Assembly: GCF_014207705.1 (NCBI RefSeq)
Contig: NZ_JACHIU010000001.1
Location: forward strand, 3,216,501 to 3,280,500
DNA: 64,000 nucleotides
Direction: 5' to 3'
DNA from: Sphaerisporangium rubeum
GTDB taxonomy: Bacteria > Actinomycetota > Actinomycetes > Streptosporangiales > Streptosporangiaceae
Shown: positions 34,230 through 41,784 of the stretch, in pieces
Numbering within the stretch: position 1 is the stretch's first letter
Layout: each line of letters starts with the position of its first letter
Made by a program: the position numbers and the translations under genes
The notes under the pieces: model-generated
Told to the model about the DNA's origin: nothing
Database searches by the model: none
The model's input: only the letters and a program-made list of their open reading frames with translations

Positions 34230-34655
34230 ATGACAACCCTCAACGAACGGGAGAACGCGGCGAACCCGTACTCATCGCTCAGCACCGGAGAACTCGTCAA
34301 GCAGATGTCGGAGGACGTGTCGCGGCTGGTGCGCGACGAGATCCGGCTCGCCGCGCTGGAACTGTCCCGCAAGGGCAAGCGGGCCGGTCTCGGCGCCGGC
34401 ATGTTCGGCGGAGCGGGAGTGCTCGCCCTCTACGGCGGTGGCGCGCTGATCGCCGCCGTCATCCTCGCGCTGGCCCTGGTCGTGCCGGGGTGGCTGGCGG
34501 CACTGATCGTCGGCGCCGTCCTGCTGCTGCTGGCCGGCGTGCTCGGGCTCGGCGGCAAGCGCCAGGTGTCCAAGGCCACGCCGCCACTTCCCACGCAGAC
34601 CATCGAGAGCATCAAGGCGGACCTGGACGCCGTCAAGCAGGGGGCACACCGATGA
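34230..34655 (+). CDS. Actinobacterial holin-X-like (Phage_holin_3_6) membrane protein
   Basis: 141 residues from ATG 34230 with GAAAGGTG upstream. A polar N-terminus (S-T-G-E-L-V-K-Q-M-S-E-D-V-S-R-L-V-R-D-E-I-R as charged helix) precedes two membrane spans (about 62-85 and 90-110). The family is named for phage holins but is common as a chromosomal protein next to DUF3618 genes, so lysis is not implied. Its stop overlaps the next start (ATGA). Confidence 0.85.
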   Translation: MTTLNERENAANPYSSLSTGELVKQMSEDVSRLVRDEIRLAALELSRKGKRAGLGAGMFGGAGVLALYGGGALIAAVILALALVVPGWLAALIVGAVLLLLAGVLGLGGKRQVSKATPPLPTQTIESIKADLDAVKQGAHR

Positions 34656-35353
34656 CCGAGATCGATCCCGCAGGGAAGGCGCACCACCCCACCGCCGGCG
34701 AGGTGGGTCTGCACCGCCAGGAACCCGGCACGGCGACCCCCGAGTCCGCAGGCCCGTCCCTGAACGTCCCCCGCACCCAGGCGCCGCACAAGCCGTACGT
34801 CAAGCCCGTGGTGAGCCACGGCCCGAGCGGCGACCCCCTGGCGGGACTGTCCGGTCCCGTCGGCGGGACGGACACCCGTCCGCAGACGGCGGATGTCGCC
34901 GAGGAGACGGCGCACCCCGTGCACCGTTCCGAGGAGGAACGGCTGCGCGACGAGATCGCGCAGACCCGAGAGGACCTCGGCCGCACGGTGGAGGCACTGG
35001 CCGGCAAGGCCGACATCAAGTCACGCGCGCGTGAGACGTTCGAGCGCACCCGCACGAAGGTGGCAGGCGCGGGGAACCGGGCCCGCAGCCAGACCGCGGT
35101 GGCCGCGCGCCGCCGGGCCGCCGATGTCGCCGAACGCCTGCGCGGCGCACCCGTCACCACCCGCCGCCTCGGCGGCAGGCGGCTGGACGGCCCGGACGCC
35201 GCAGGCGACCAGGACGGGACGCTCGCCGAGCGCGTGCTCGCTCAGGCGGAACGCCACCCGACGGTCCTGATCGCCGCCGGCGCCACCACCATGGCGGCGG
35301 CGGCCCTGACCATGTTGACCCGCCGCAACCCGCCGCGCGCACGCCGCCGCTGA
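34652..35353 (+). CDS. DUF3618 domain protein
   Basis: 233 residues, coupled to the previous gene by a 4-bp overlap. The first 90 residues are a Pro/Gly/His-rich low-complexity region. DUF3618 starts near residue 93: R-S-E-E-E-R-L-R-D-E-I-A-Q-T-R-E-D-L-G-R-T-V-E-A-L with a following basic helix, and one span lies near residue 210 (V-L-I-A-A-G-A-T-T-M-A-A-A-A-L). Basic C-terminal tail. Probably a membrane-associated stress or envelope protein; the extended N-terminus is unusual for the family. Confidence 0.85.
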   Translation: MTEIDPAGKAHHPTAGEVGLHRQEPGTATPESAGPSLNVPRTQAPHKPYVKPVVSHGPSGDPLAGLSGPVGGTDTRPQTADVAEETAHPVHRSEEERLRDEIAQTREDLGRTVEALAGKADIKSRARETFERTRTKVAGAGNRARSQTAVAARRRAADVAERLRGAPVTTRRLGGRRLDGPDAAGDQDGTLAERVLAQAERHPTVLIAAGATTMAAAALTMLTRRNPPRARRR

Positions 35354-35387
35354 CGCCGCCGGTCCTGTGACCGGTCGCTTCGGCCGG

Positions 35388-35753
35388 TCACAGGAGGCGG
35401 GCCAGCAACATGCCGCAGCCTCCGGCCACCAGACCGGCGGCCACGCTGCCGGCCGCGTTGAGCACGGCGAGCAGCCGCGCGCCGGTCTCGGCCAGGCGCA
35501 GGGTCTCGTACCCGAACGTCGAATAGGTGGTGAGCGCGCCGCACAGGCCGGTGCCGAGCACCGCCATGAGCGTGTCCCCCGCCGGTAACGCGGCGAGGAA
35601 GCCCAGCAGCGCGGAACCGGCGACGTTCACGGTGAGGGTGCCCCACGGGAACACCGATCCGGTGCGGGCCTGCACCGCGCGGTCCGCGAGGTACCGCATC
35701 GGGGCCCCGGCGGCGGCGCCGGCCGCCACGAGCAGCGCGGTCGCGGCGCTCAC
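35388..35753 (-). CDS. crcB: Fluoride channel CrcB/FluC, second subunit
   Basis: 121 residues from GTG 35753 behind GGAGGAACC. Four spans and the family signature [12 protein letters not shown] near residue 75, with N-V-A-G-S near 45. FluC proteins work as antiparallel dimers that expel fluoride. Two different crcB genes flanking a DUF190 gene suggest a heterodimer. Its start overlaps the DUF190 stop (GTGA). Confidence 0.92.
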   Translation of the reverse strand: MSAATALLVAAGAAAGAPMRYLADRAVQARTGSVFPWGTLTVNVAGSALLGFLAALPAGDTLMAVLGTGLCGALTTYSTFGYETLRLAETGARLLAVLNAAGSVAAGLVAGGCGMLLARLL

Positions 35754-36097
35754 GGTTCCTCCGCCTCGCGGCCGGCGTACCGGATCACCTCCACCGGGTC
35801 GAGCACCACCAGGCCCTCGGTGACGAGTTCGTCCAGGCGCGGCAGGAACGCGCGGATGCGCTCCTCGGTGTCGATCAGCACGACCGCGACCGGCAGGTCC
35901 TGCGACAGGGACAGGATGCGGGTGGTGTGGATGCGCGACGACGCGCCGTACCCCTCGATCCCCCTGAGCACCGTGGCACCCGCGAGCCCGTCCTCCCGGG
36001 CCCGGCGCACGATCTCGTGGTAGAGCGGACCATGACGCCACTGGTCGCTCTCGCCGATCAGGACGGTCAGGCGTGCGGCGGGGCCGTGGAGCTTCAC
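35750..36097 (-). CDS. DUF190 family protein
   Basis: 115 residues from GTG 36097 with GGAGTCGCC upstream. PII-like ferredoxin fold with [17 protein letters not shown] and the loop [15 protein letters not shown] near residue 45. DUF190 proteins are regularly encoded with crcB and are thought to bind a ligand and modulate the channel; this is inference. It overlaps both crcB neighbours by 4 bp. Confidence 0.9.
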   Translation of the reverse strand: MKLHGPAARLTVLIGESDQWRHGPLYHEIVRRAREDGLAGATVLRGIEGYGASSRIHTTRILSLSQDLPVAVVLIDTEERIRAFLPRLDELVTEGLVVLDPVEVIRYAGREAEEP

Positions 36098-36507
36098 GGC
36101 GACTCCTTCCGGCGGCGGCCGACGGCCGCGCGCGTCACGGCGGCCCCCGCGTGGACGGCGGCGAGGGCCGCGAGGAGGGTGCCGGCCAGGTAGGCCGCCG
36201 CCACGGCGGGGGCTCCCGCGGTGAGCGTGCGGCCGATGTCCACGACGTACCCGGAGAAAGTGGTGAACCCACCGAGCACACCGATGCCGAGGAACGGACG
36301 TACGAGAGGGTGCGGACGGGTCGCCTCGGTGATCACCACCATCAGGACCCCGATCAGCAGGCACCCGGTCACGTTGATCACGAAGGTCGTCCACGGGAAC
36401 CCGCCGGGGGCCACGGGGAACGCCACCCCGAGGCCGTAGCGCGCGAGGGTTCCCACGACCCCGCCGGCCGAGATCACCGCGACGGTGCTCAGGCCGCCGG
36501 CGGGCAC
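36094..36507 (-). CDS. crcB: Fluoride channel CrcB/FluC, first subunit
   Basis: 137 residues from GTG 36507. Four spans, with [10 protein letters not shown] near residue 15, N-V-T-G-C near 45 and the pore signature G-G-F-T-T-F-S-G-Y near 78. The basic C-terminus runs on for about 15 residues. It starts one base after the NAD kinase stop (TGA-G-GTG), so it is surely translated from the same mRNA. No fluoride riboswitch was recognised upstream of the operon. Confidence 0.92.
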   Translation of the reverse strand: MPAGGLSTVAVISAGGVVGTLARYGLGVAFPVAPGGFPWTTFVINVTGCLLIGVLMVVITEATRPHPLVRPFLGIGVLGGFTTFSGYVVDIGRTLTAGAPAVAAAYLAGTLLAALAAVHAGAAVTRAAVGRRRKESP

Positions 36508-36508
36508 C

Positions 36509-37372
36509 TCAGTCGACCTCGGCGCTGCCGCTGACCCTCAGTTTGCGGCGCGCGCGCTCGTAGAAGGTGGTCGTGCCGAGGCGGACCACGCGGCCCGCGC
36601 CGCGTACGGCGCGGACGCTGACACGGTCTCCCGCCGTCAGCCGGCCCGCGACCGTGCCGTCCACCTCCACGGCGAGCCCGCCGCTCGCCGGCAGCAGGTC
36701 GAGGTCCACCTCCTCGTCGGCCGAGAGCACCAGCGCGCGGTTGAACGACGAGTGCGCGGCCGCGGGGACCACGAGGAAGCCCTCGACAAGCGGGGACACC
36801 AGCGGTCCCCCGGCGGAGAAGTTGTAGGCGGTCGAACCGGTGGACGTGGCGACGATCACCGCGTCGGCGGCGTAACGGACGAACGGGTTGCCCCCCACCG
36901 AGATGGCCACCGCGGCCATCCGGTCACCGGGGATGCGGGCGAGCGCGATGTCGTTGAACGCCGTGACGGTGTGCCCCCCGGGCAGCGTGGCGCGCACCGC
37001 CATGCGCGGCTCGACGGTGAACTCGTGGTTGTCGATGGCCGACAGCGCCGGAGGGAGCTCGCCGACGTCGATCTCGGCGAGGAAGCCCAGCTTGCCGAGG
37101 TTCACCCCGAGCACCGGAGTGGTGCGGCCGTACACCAGGCGCATGGTGCGCAGCATCGTGCCGTCCCCGCCGAGGCTGACCAGCAGGTCGGCCCGCTCCA
37201 CGAGGGTCGCCGGATCGACGGCCACCGCGCTGCAGTGAATGCGGCCCACCTCGTCCGGCAGGCCGAGCACCGTGCCGTCCCGGGTGGCGGCCCACTTGAC
37301 GATCGTGTCGATGGCCTCTTCGGAGTCGCGCGCCGGGTGCAGGACCAGCCCGACGGTTGTGACCATGCCCAT
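36509..37372 (-). CDS. nadK: NAD kinase
   Basis: 287 residues if ATG 37372 is used; ATG 37366 and 37432 are alternatives and none has a strong ribosome site. The signature L-V-S-L-G-G-D-G-T-M-L-R is near residue 70, G-V-N-L-G-K-L-G-F-L-A-E near 90, and the catalytic/binding segment A-T-S-T-G-S-T-A-Y-N-F-S-A-G-G near 175. It phosphorylates NAD to NADP. The usual actinobacterial partner genes (recN, tlyA) are absent; here it leads an operon with crcB genes. It may be a second NAD kinase. Confidence 0.93.
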   Translation of the reverse strand: MGMVTTVGLVLHPARDSEEAIDTIVKWAATRDGTVLGLPDEVGRIHCSAVAVDPATLVERADLLVSLGGDGTMLRTMRLVYGRTTPVLGVNLGKLGFLAEIDVGELPPALSAIDNHEFTVEPRMAVRATLPGGHTVTAFNDIALARIPGDRMAAVAISVGGNPFVRYAADAVIVATSTGSTAYNFSAGGPLVSPLVEGFLVVPAAAHSSFNRALVLSADEEVDLDLLPASGGLAVEVDGTVAGRLTAGDRVSVRAVRGAGRVVRLGTTTFYERARRKLRVSGSAEVD

Positions 37373-37765
37373 GACGCCAACTGTACGGCCCGCGTCGTGC
37401 GCGTCCTCGCGGGTGCGTCCCGTCCGTGGCATGGTGACGAGGGGACACCGGAGGGCCGAGTGGCGCCGGTGCCGTCTCTCCCGGTCCGGCTGGACGTGAC
37501 AACGCAGCCGGGGCCGCCGGAATCTGTAGTCACCACTATCTTCCGGCCCCGCCGGTATATGGTCCTGACACGCGAATCGGTGTCCGGGTGCGGCCAGCGG
37601 TTGGATGCCGCGCTGGTAGGTGCCGATAAAGGTTGCCTGGCCCCCGATTCAGTGGATAGTCACGATGCCGGGCCCGGCAATGCGGCATGCTGTTCCACAC
37701 GTGGGAACCGACCGATGGCGGGTATATTCTTGGTGAGTCAAACTATGCTCCCGAAAGGAGTGGAG
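37373..37765. other. 393-bp divergent region between nadK and lsr2
   Basis: No gene is supported in it. TTGCCT (37633-37638) and GATAGT (37655-37660), 16 bp apart, are a possible lsr2 promoter, and TATATT at 37723 a second -10. The left part, next to nadK, shows no fluoride riboswitch or clear promoter. Confidence 0.4.
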
Positions 37766-38098
37766 ATGGCGACACAGATCCAGACGCTACTCATCGACGA
37801 CCTCGAAGGCGGTGAAGCAAAAGAGACGGTCCAGTTCGCGATTGACGGGACCAGCTACGAGATCGACCTGAACGACAAAAACGCCAGGAATCTGCGGGAG
37901 GCCCTTTCGCCTTTCGTCTCCAGCGCTCGCAAGGCCGATCACGGCCAGGCCCGTGGCCGTAAGCGCGGCGCGGCCCAGCGTCCGGCGCGCGACAAAAGCT
38001 CCGAGATCAGGGCATGGGCCAAGGCCCACGGCCTGAACGTCAGCGAGCGAGGCAGGATCGCCTCCCACATCGTCGCCCAGTACGAAGCGGCGCAGTGA
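37766..38098 (+). CDS. lsr2: Lsr2 nucleoid-associated protein
   Basis: 110 residues from ATG 37766 with AAAGGAG upstream. The N-terminal dimer domain reads T-L-L-I-D-D-L-E-G-G-E-A-K-E-T-V-Q-F and T-S-Y-E-I-D-L-N-D-K-N-A. A basic linker (R-G-R-K-R-G-A-A-Q-R) joins the DNA-binding domain, with I-R-A-W-A-K-A-H-G and the minor-groove R-G-R-I motif near residue 95. It bridges AT-rich DNA and silences acquired genes, which makes the AT-rich promoters of the catabolic block possible targets. Confidence 0.97.
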   Translation: MATQIQTLLIDDLEGGEAKETVQFAIDGTSYEIDLNDKNARNLREALSPFVSSARKADHGQARGRKRGAAQRPARDKSSEIRAWAKAHGLNVSERGRIASHIVAQYEAAQ

Positions 38099-38972
38099 AT
38101 GTTTAACCCGTCCCGCCTGGATTAGTCGCCCCGGCGAGCACGAGCGTCTCTTCGGCCCGCATCGGCGGGCCGCTCTCGTGGAGGCTGTGCTCGCATCGGG
38201 GATGCCGGCGGGACGGGGCGGCGGCCACCGGCCCCGCGCATCCGCTCTGGCCTGCGTCGATCCCCGCCTTCCCGGCGGGGCGGCCACGGCGGGCCGGTTC
38301 GGGTGGCTAGTGCTGACTTCAGAGAATTTGTTAGCTTGACCCCTATTCATTGCTCCATCCGAGGCTTAGGCGTCACGCCGGCCCGGCCGCGGGAGCAGGG
38401 GGAAATCCCGGCGCCTGGTCTCATCATCGGCACGTGATTCCGGTGATTGGGACTCCGTGCCCGCGCCGGCTCGCGCGGGCCACCGGGCTTCCGCGACGCC
38501 GCCGAGCCCTGTCAGGGTGTATGCGGGAACTTCCCGGGCTGCCAATGAGTAAAACGGTGTCACCCGGACGTGGCCGCGGCGCTCCTGCCGCGCTATTATC
38601 CGCCTCCAGGGCCCCGCCGGCCGCCGCCGCGACGGCTCCACGCCGTCCCTCCGCGCGGCTCGGCGCACCGCCGGCGGCCAATGTAATGACCACGGCGGGC
38701 CGTGAAAGTCTCAGGCAATTCTCAGGTCCGGGCCCAATCGACCCCGTCGCGCCGCCTCACGCTCCCCGTCCCATTCGGCCCTCCCACGCCTCCCGGCAAT
38801 GCGGGTAACTCGTGGCCGGATAAGGCAATCCCCGGGGGTGCGATCGTTTCCCGGCCCGCTCCGACGTTCTGTAGTTGATATACGGAGGGGTCTTTTTGTC
38901 ACCTTCTGTAAGCAACGTATGGCGCAATGTCGTGATTTCTTGTGCCACTGGAGATGGACGGCGGGCCGCGCC
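38099..38972. other. 874-bp region without a convincing gene
   Basis: Open frames here have no ribosome sites and poor codon patterns. The left part holds the lsr2 terminator. Lower-GC patches occur at 38318-38355 (containing TTGACC) and 38868-38945. GGGTGT and the later GTGTCACCCGG near 38520-38570 could fold locally. A small RNA or a decayed gene is possible. Confidence 0.5.
38139..38180 (+). terminator. Hairpin downstream of lsr2
   Basis: CGGCCCGC (38153-38160) pairs GCGGGCCG (38165-38172) around a 4-base loop, and an outer CACGAG (38139-38144) pairs CTCGTG (38175-38180). It starts 41 bp after the lsr2 stop. Confidence 0.6.
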
Positions 38973-39425
38973 TCAGATGGTGATCCACTCCGTGACCAGG
39001 GTCAGGCCGCCGACCCGGCAGCGGAGGCTGAACGGCCCCGCCGCCACGTGGTCGCACGAGAACCGCCCCATCGCGTCGGCGGTCACGGTGACCGGCCGGC
39101 GTCCCCGCACCTCCACCTCCGCCGTCCCCGGCGGCATCACCTGACCGACGACCCTGGCGCCGTCGGCGGACACCGTGATCTCCACGTCCACGCCGGCCTC
39201 CCCGGTGCGGAAGGCCGCCACCCGCGGTCCGTCGTCGCCGCGTACCGTCCCCGCGCCGTCCAGTGAGTCGAACGCGAGCGCGGCCAGTTCGTCGTCCATG
39301 GTGCGCACCGTGAAGGCGTCCACGGCGGCCTGGAGCAGCTCAGGCGGCACCGGGTCGAGCACCGCCGCCGCCTCACGCAGCTCTCGTTCGAGAGCGTCGT
39401 CCGGCCCGGTGCCAGGGGGGGTCAC
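38973..39425 (-). CDS. Small two-part protein coupled to a sigma factor
   Basis: 150 residues from GTG 39425 with GAGGGGACTC upstream; its start overlaps the sigma factor stop by 4 bp (GTGA). The first 60 residues are helical and acidic (L-R-E-A-A-A-V-L-D-P-V-P-P-E-L-L, then D-D-E-L-A-A-L-A-F-D-S). The rest looks like a small beta-sandwich, with V-E-V-R-G-R-R-P-V-T-V-T-A-D and G-R-F-S-C-D, as in carboxypeptidase-regulatory-like domains. No membrane span. Translational coupling suggests that it controls the sigma factor or is a target recognition part of the protease locus. I know no assigned function. Confidence 0.75.
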   Translation of the reverse strand: MTPPGTGPDDALERELREAAAVLDPVPPELLQAAVDAFTVRTMDDELAALAFDSLDGAGTVRGDDGPRVAAFRTGEAGVDVEITVSADGARVVGQVMPPGTAEVEVRGRRPVTVTADAMGRFSCDHVAAGPFSLRCRVGGLTLVTEWITI

Positions 39426-39997
39426 GAGTCCCCTCGCTCCACGAGCAGGGCACGCAGGCGCCGCAGGCAGCGCAGCCGGGTGGGGCCGATGCTTCCCACC
39501 GGGACGCCGAGCGCGGCCGACACCTCCTGGTACTGCGGCGGCGGCGTGGCCATGAGGACGCGCAGCAGCCGCCTGCAGGTGTCGCTCAGCTCCTCGAACG
39601 CCGACCACAGCCGCCGCACCCGTTCGCCGTGGTCGGCGGCGTCCTCCGCGTGGAGCACGGCGTCCTCCGGCGTGCCGTCCGCCGACGGCCCGTCGAGCAC
39701 CCACGGATCGCCGACCGGGGACTCCCTGCGAGCCATCCTGATGATCTTCAGGGACTCGTGCCTGGCCGTGGTCGCGAGCCACGACCCGACCTTCTCCGGC
39801 TCACGGATCCGGGTGAGGTGCTGCGCGAGCCGGAACCACGTCGTCTGGAACACCTCGTGCCCGTCGGCGTCGGACAGCCCGTGCGCGCGCGCGACCGACC
39901 ACACCAGCGGAGCGAGCCGCTCGACGAGCGCCTTCCATGCGGCGGCGTCACCCTCGGCCGCGGCACGGAAGAGGGCACCGATGGCGTCACGATCCAC
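39422..39997 (-). CDS. Sigma-70 family (ECF-like) RNA polymerase sigma factor
   Basis: 191 residues from GTG 39997, with AGAAGGA about 9 bases upstream; ATG 40027 is an in-frame alternative. Region 2 (about 5-85): L-F-R-A-A-A-E-G-D-A-A-A-W-K-A-L-V, then D-G-H-E-V-F-Q-T-T-W-F-R-L. Region 4 (about 125-185): Y-Q-E-V-S-A-A-L-G-V-P-V-G-S-I-G-P-T-R-L-R-C-L-R-R-L. It would direct transcription of a specific regulon. It is tightly linked to the small protein downstream and lies 75 bp from the S8 protease gene on the same strand. Confidence 0.9.
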   Translation of the reverse strand: MDRDAIGALFRAAAEGDAAAWKALVERLAPLVWSVARAHGLSDADGHEVFQTTWFRLAQHLTRIREPEKVGSWLATTARHESLKIIRMARRESPVGDPWVLDGPSADGTPEDAVLHAEDAADHGERVRRLWSAFEELSDTCRRLLRVLMATPPPQYQEVSAALGVPVGSIGPTRLRCLRRLRALLVERGDS

Positions 39998-40071
39998 GCG
40001 GACGATCCTTCTGGTGGGGATCATCATCGTACGCCGTCCACGACCCGCGCGACCCGCCGGCGGCGCGGCGG

Positions 40072-41652
40072 TCACACGTGCGGCAGCGGTGTCACCGGGA
40101 CCGGGTTCCAGCCGGACGGCCGCAGCGCGCGGACCGGCACACCGCGCACCGTCGCGCCGTACGCCTGGAGCCGCATCAGATCCTTCGCGGCGGCCCTCGG
40201 GTCGCGCTCCCCGGTCGTCACCATGTGGTCGGCGATCATCGCCGCGACGATCGGCGTGGAGAACGAGGTGCCGCTCCACTTGGCCCTGCCGGTGAACGCC
40301 GCCTGGTCCGCGACCTGTGGCGATTCGCTCAGCGCGCCGACCCTGGCGGGGAAGCCGCAGGTGCAGTCGTACAGGAAAGGAGCGTCGTAGGACGCCAGGT
40401 AGCGGCAGCGCTCGAACGTCGAGTGCTGGTACCGGTACGGCTGCGGGCCGTCGGCCCCGAGGAACGCGCCGACCAGCCGCTCCCCGGGTGCGTACACCCG
40501 CACCCACTCGCCGTGATCGGTGAAACAGGCGCCTTCCCTGCCGTCCACCCGCAGCGCACCCACCGACACCACTCCGTCGTTCTCCGCGGGGTACCGCGCG
40601 GCGGCGGCCGGCCAGAAAGGGGCGTCACTGCCGTTGTTCCCCGCCGCCGCCACCAGCAGGGTGCCGGGATGGTCCTTCAAGGCGTCCAGGAACCACTCCA
40701 AGCCCATGAGCGGCGTGAACAGCCCGTTGGCCGCGCCGGCCGACAGGCTGATGATGTCGGGCCAGCCGGGCTCCAGCGCCGCAAGGAGCCGCTTGGCGAA
40801 CTCCTCCTCCAGGACGCAGCCCGCGGGGGTCATCTTGTTGGACACCGTCACCCGCGTGTGCGGCGCCACCGCCTGGACCAGCCCCGCGATGAACGTGCCG
40901 TGGCCGACGTACTCACGCACGAACCCCGCCGGGTCGTGGGTGGGTGGCGGCCTGAGTCCGCTGCCGCCGGTGCCGGGAACTCCGGGGAACAGGGGACCAC
41001 CAGGGCTCAACGGGCCGGCGCCGGGGACGAAGGGGCCGCCGGGGACCGGCGGAAGGGTGCGGTGCTCGGCGGCGCGGGGGTCCATCTCGTCGGCCGGCGC
41101 CGGCGGCACGACACCTCTCATCCAGGGGTGCATGGTGTGCAGGTCCTTGACGACACCGGTGTCGATCACGAGCACCGTCACCGGTGGCCGGTCCTCCCCG
41201 GCCGCGGCCGGGGCCGCCCGCACGGCGGGGTGGAAGTCCTCCCACGTCGCCTCCGGCTCGTCGGCAGGACAGGAGTTCACCCCGCCGGGGGTGATGGTCA
41301 CCAGGTGGTTCCTGCTGGCGAGCTGCCGGCCGGCCCGGCCGTGCAGGCGTTCCAGGTCCCGCAGCGCGCCGACCACCCCGCCGTCGGGTGTGGTGGCGGT
41401 GTCCGGCGAGGCGACCGGGACCCGCAGCAGGCCGGAGGCCGGCCGGACCTCGGGGAGCCGGACCGGCTCACCCCGCCGTCCGCCGGTCGCGTTGAGCTCG
41501 TCCACCACCACGCCGGCCTCCTCGGCGCGGATCAGGAGGTAACCGCTCTCGTAGGCGTAGAAGGGGATCTCACCCGGCGGGCCGCCGACGAGCGTCGTCC
41601 CCATCGCCTCGGCGATGAACCGCAGCTGCTCATGGAATCGGTCGGGTGCCAT
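40072..41652 (-). CDS. Intracellular S8 (subtilisin-like) serine protease
   Basis: 526 residues without a signal peptide or prodomain of secreted type, so probably cytoplasmic. The triad is Asp164 in V-I-D-T-G-V, His251 in V-G-H-G-T-F-I-A-G and Ser463 in G-T-S-F-S-T-P-I-V-A-A, with oxyanion Asn in A-A-G-N-N-G. A Pro/Gly-rich insert of about 40 residues lies between Asp and His, and a Cys-containing insert (residues about 395-430) precedes Ser. The N-terminal 130 residues are an extra domain. It sits between a sigma factor and a divergent CHAT protease, suggesting a joint proteolytic system. Confidence 0.88.
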   Translation of the reverse strand: MAPDRFHEQLRFIAEAMGTTLVGGPPGEIPFYAYESGYLLIRAEEAGVVVDELNATGGRRGEPVRLPEVRPASGLLRVPVASPDTATTPDGGVVGALRDLERLHGRAGRQLASRNHLVTITPGGVNSCPADEPEATWEDFHPAVRAAPAAAGEDRPPVTVLVIDTGVVKDLHTMHPWMRGVVPPAPADEMDPRAAEHRTLPPVPGGPFVPGAGPLSPGGPLFPGVPGTGGSGLRPPPTHDPAGFVREYVGHGTFIAGLVQAVAPHTRVTVSNKMTPAGCVLEEEFAKRLLAALEPGWPDIISLSAGAANGLFTPLMGLEWFLDALKDHPGTLLVAAAGNNGSDAPFWPAAAARYPAENDGVVSVGALRVDGREGACFTDHGEWVRVYAPGERLVGAFLGADGPQPYRYQHSTFERCRYLASYDAPFLYDCTCGFPARVGALSESPQVADQAAFTGRAKWSGTSFSTPIVAAMIADHMVTTGERDPRAAAKDLMRLQAYGATVRGVPVRALRPSGWNPVPVTPLPHV

Positions 41653-41784
41653 CGGGGCTCCTCACAGGGTGGCCGGTCTCGCCGGACAAGAGTCACGTGC
41701 GGCCGGGCTGATACATCCCTGACCGATCGCGGACAACAGGAAACGACGTGGACGCCCCGAGACCCCACGTTTAGCATCTGGACC

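Noticed and set aside
34230-34655. Prophage remnant based on the holin-like protein
   Set aside because: The family is a common chromosomal protein beside DUF3618; no other phage genes are present.
37373-37500. Fluoride riboswitch before the nadK-crcB operon
   Set aside because: The conserved GGCGATGG...CGCC and GCTGATG elements were not found on either strand.
38350-38808. A 152-residue frame and its antisense partners in the lsr2-protease gap
   Set aside because: No ribosome site, Arg/Pro/Ala-rich composition and no recognisable fold.
38935-38960. GCCACTGG as part of a cobalamin riboswitch
   Set aside because: No B12 box or other conserved elements occur around it, and no cobalamin gene follows.
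38875-39144. Frame with MIYGGVFLSPSV start
   Set aside because: It begins with TTG in the AT-rich patch and then runs antisense through the small sigma-coupled protein.
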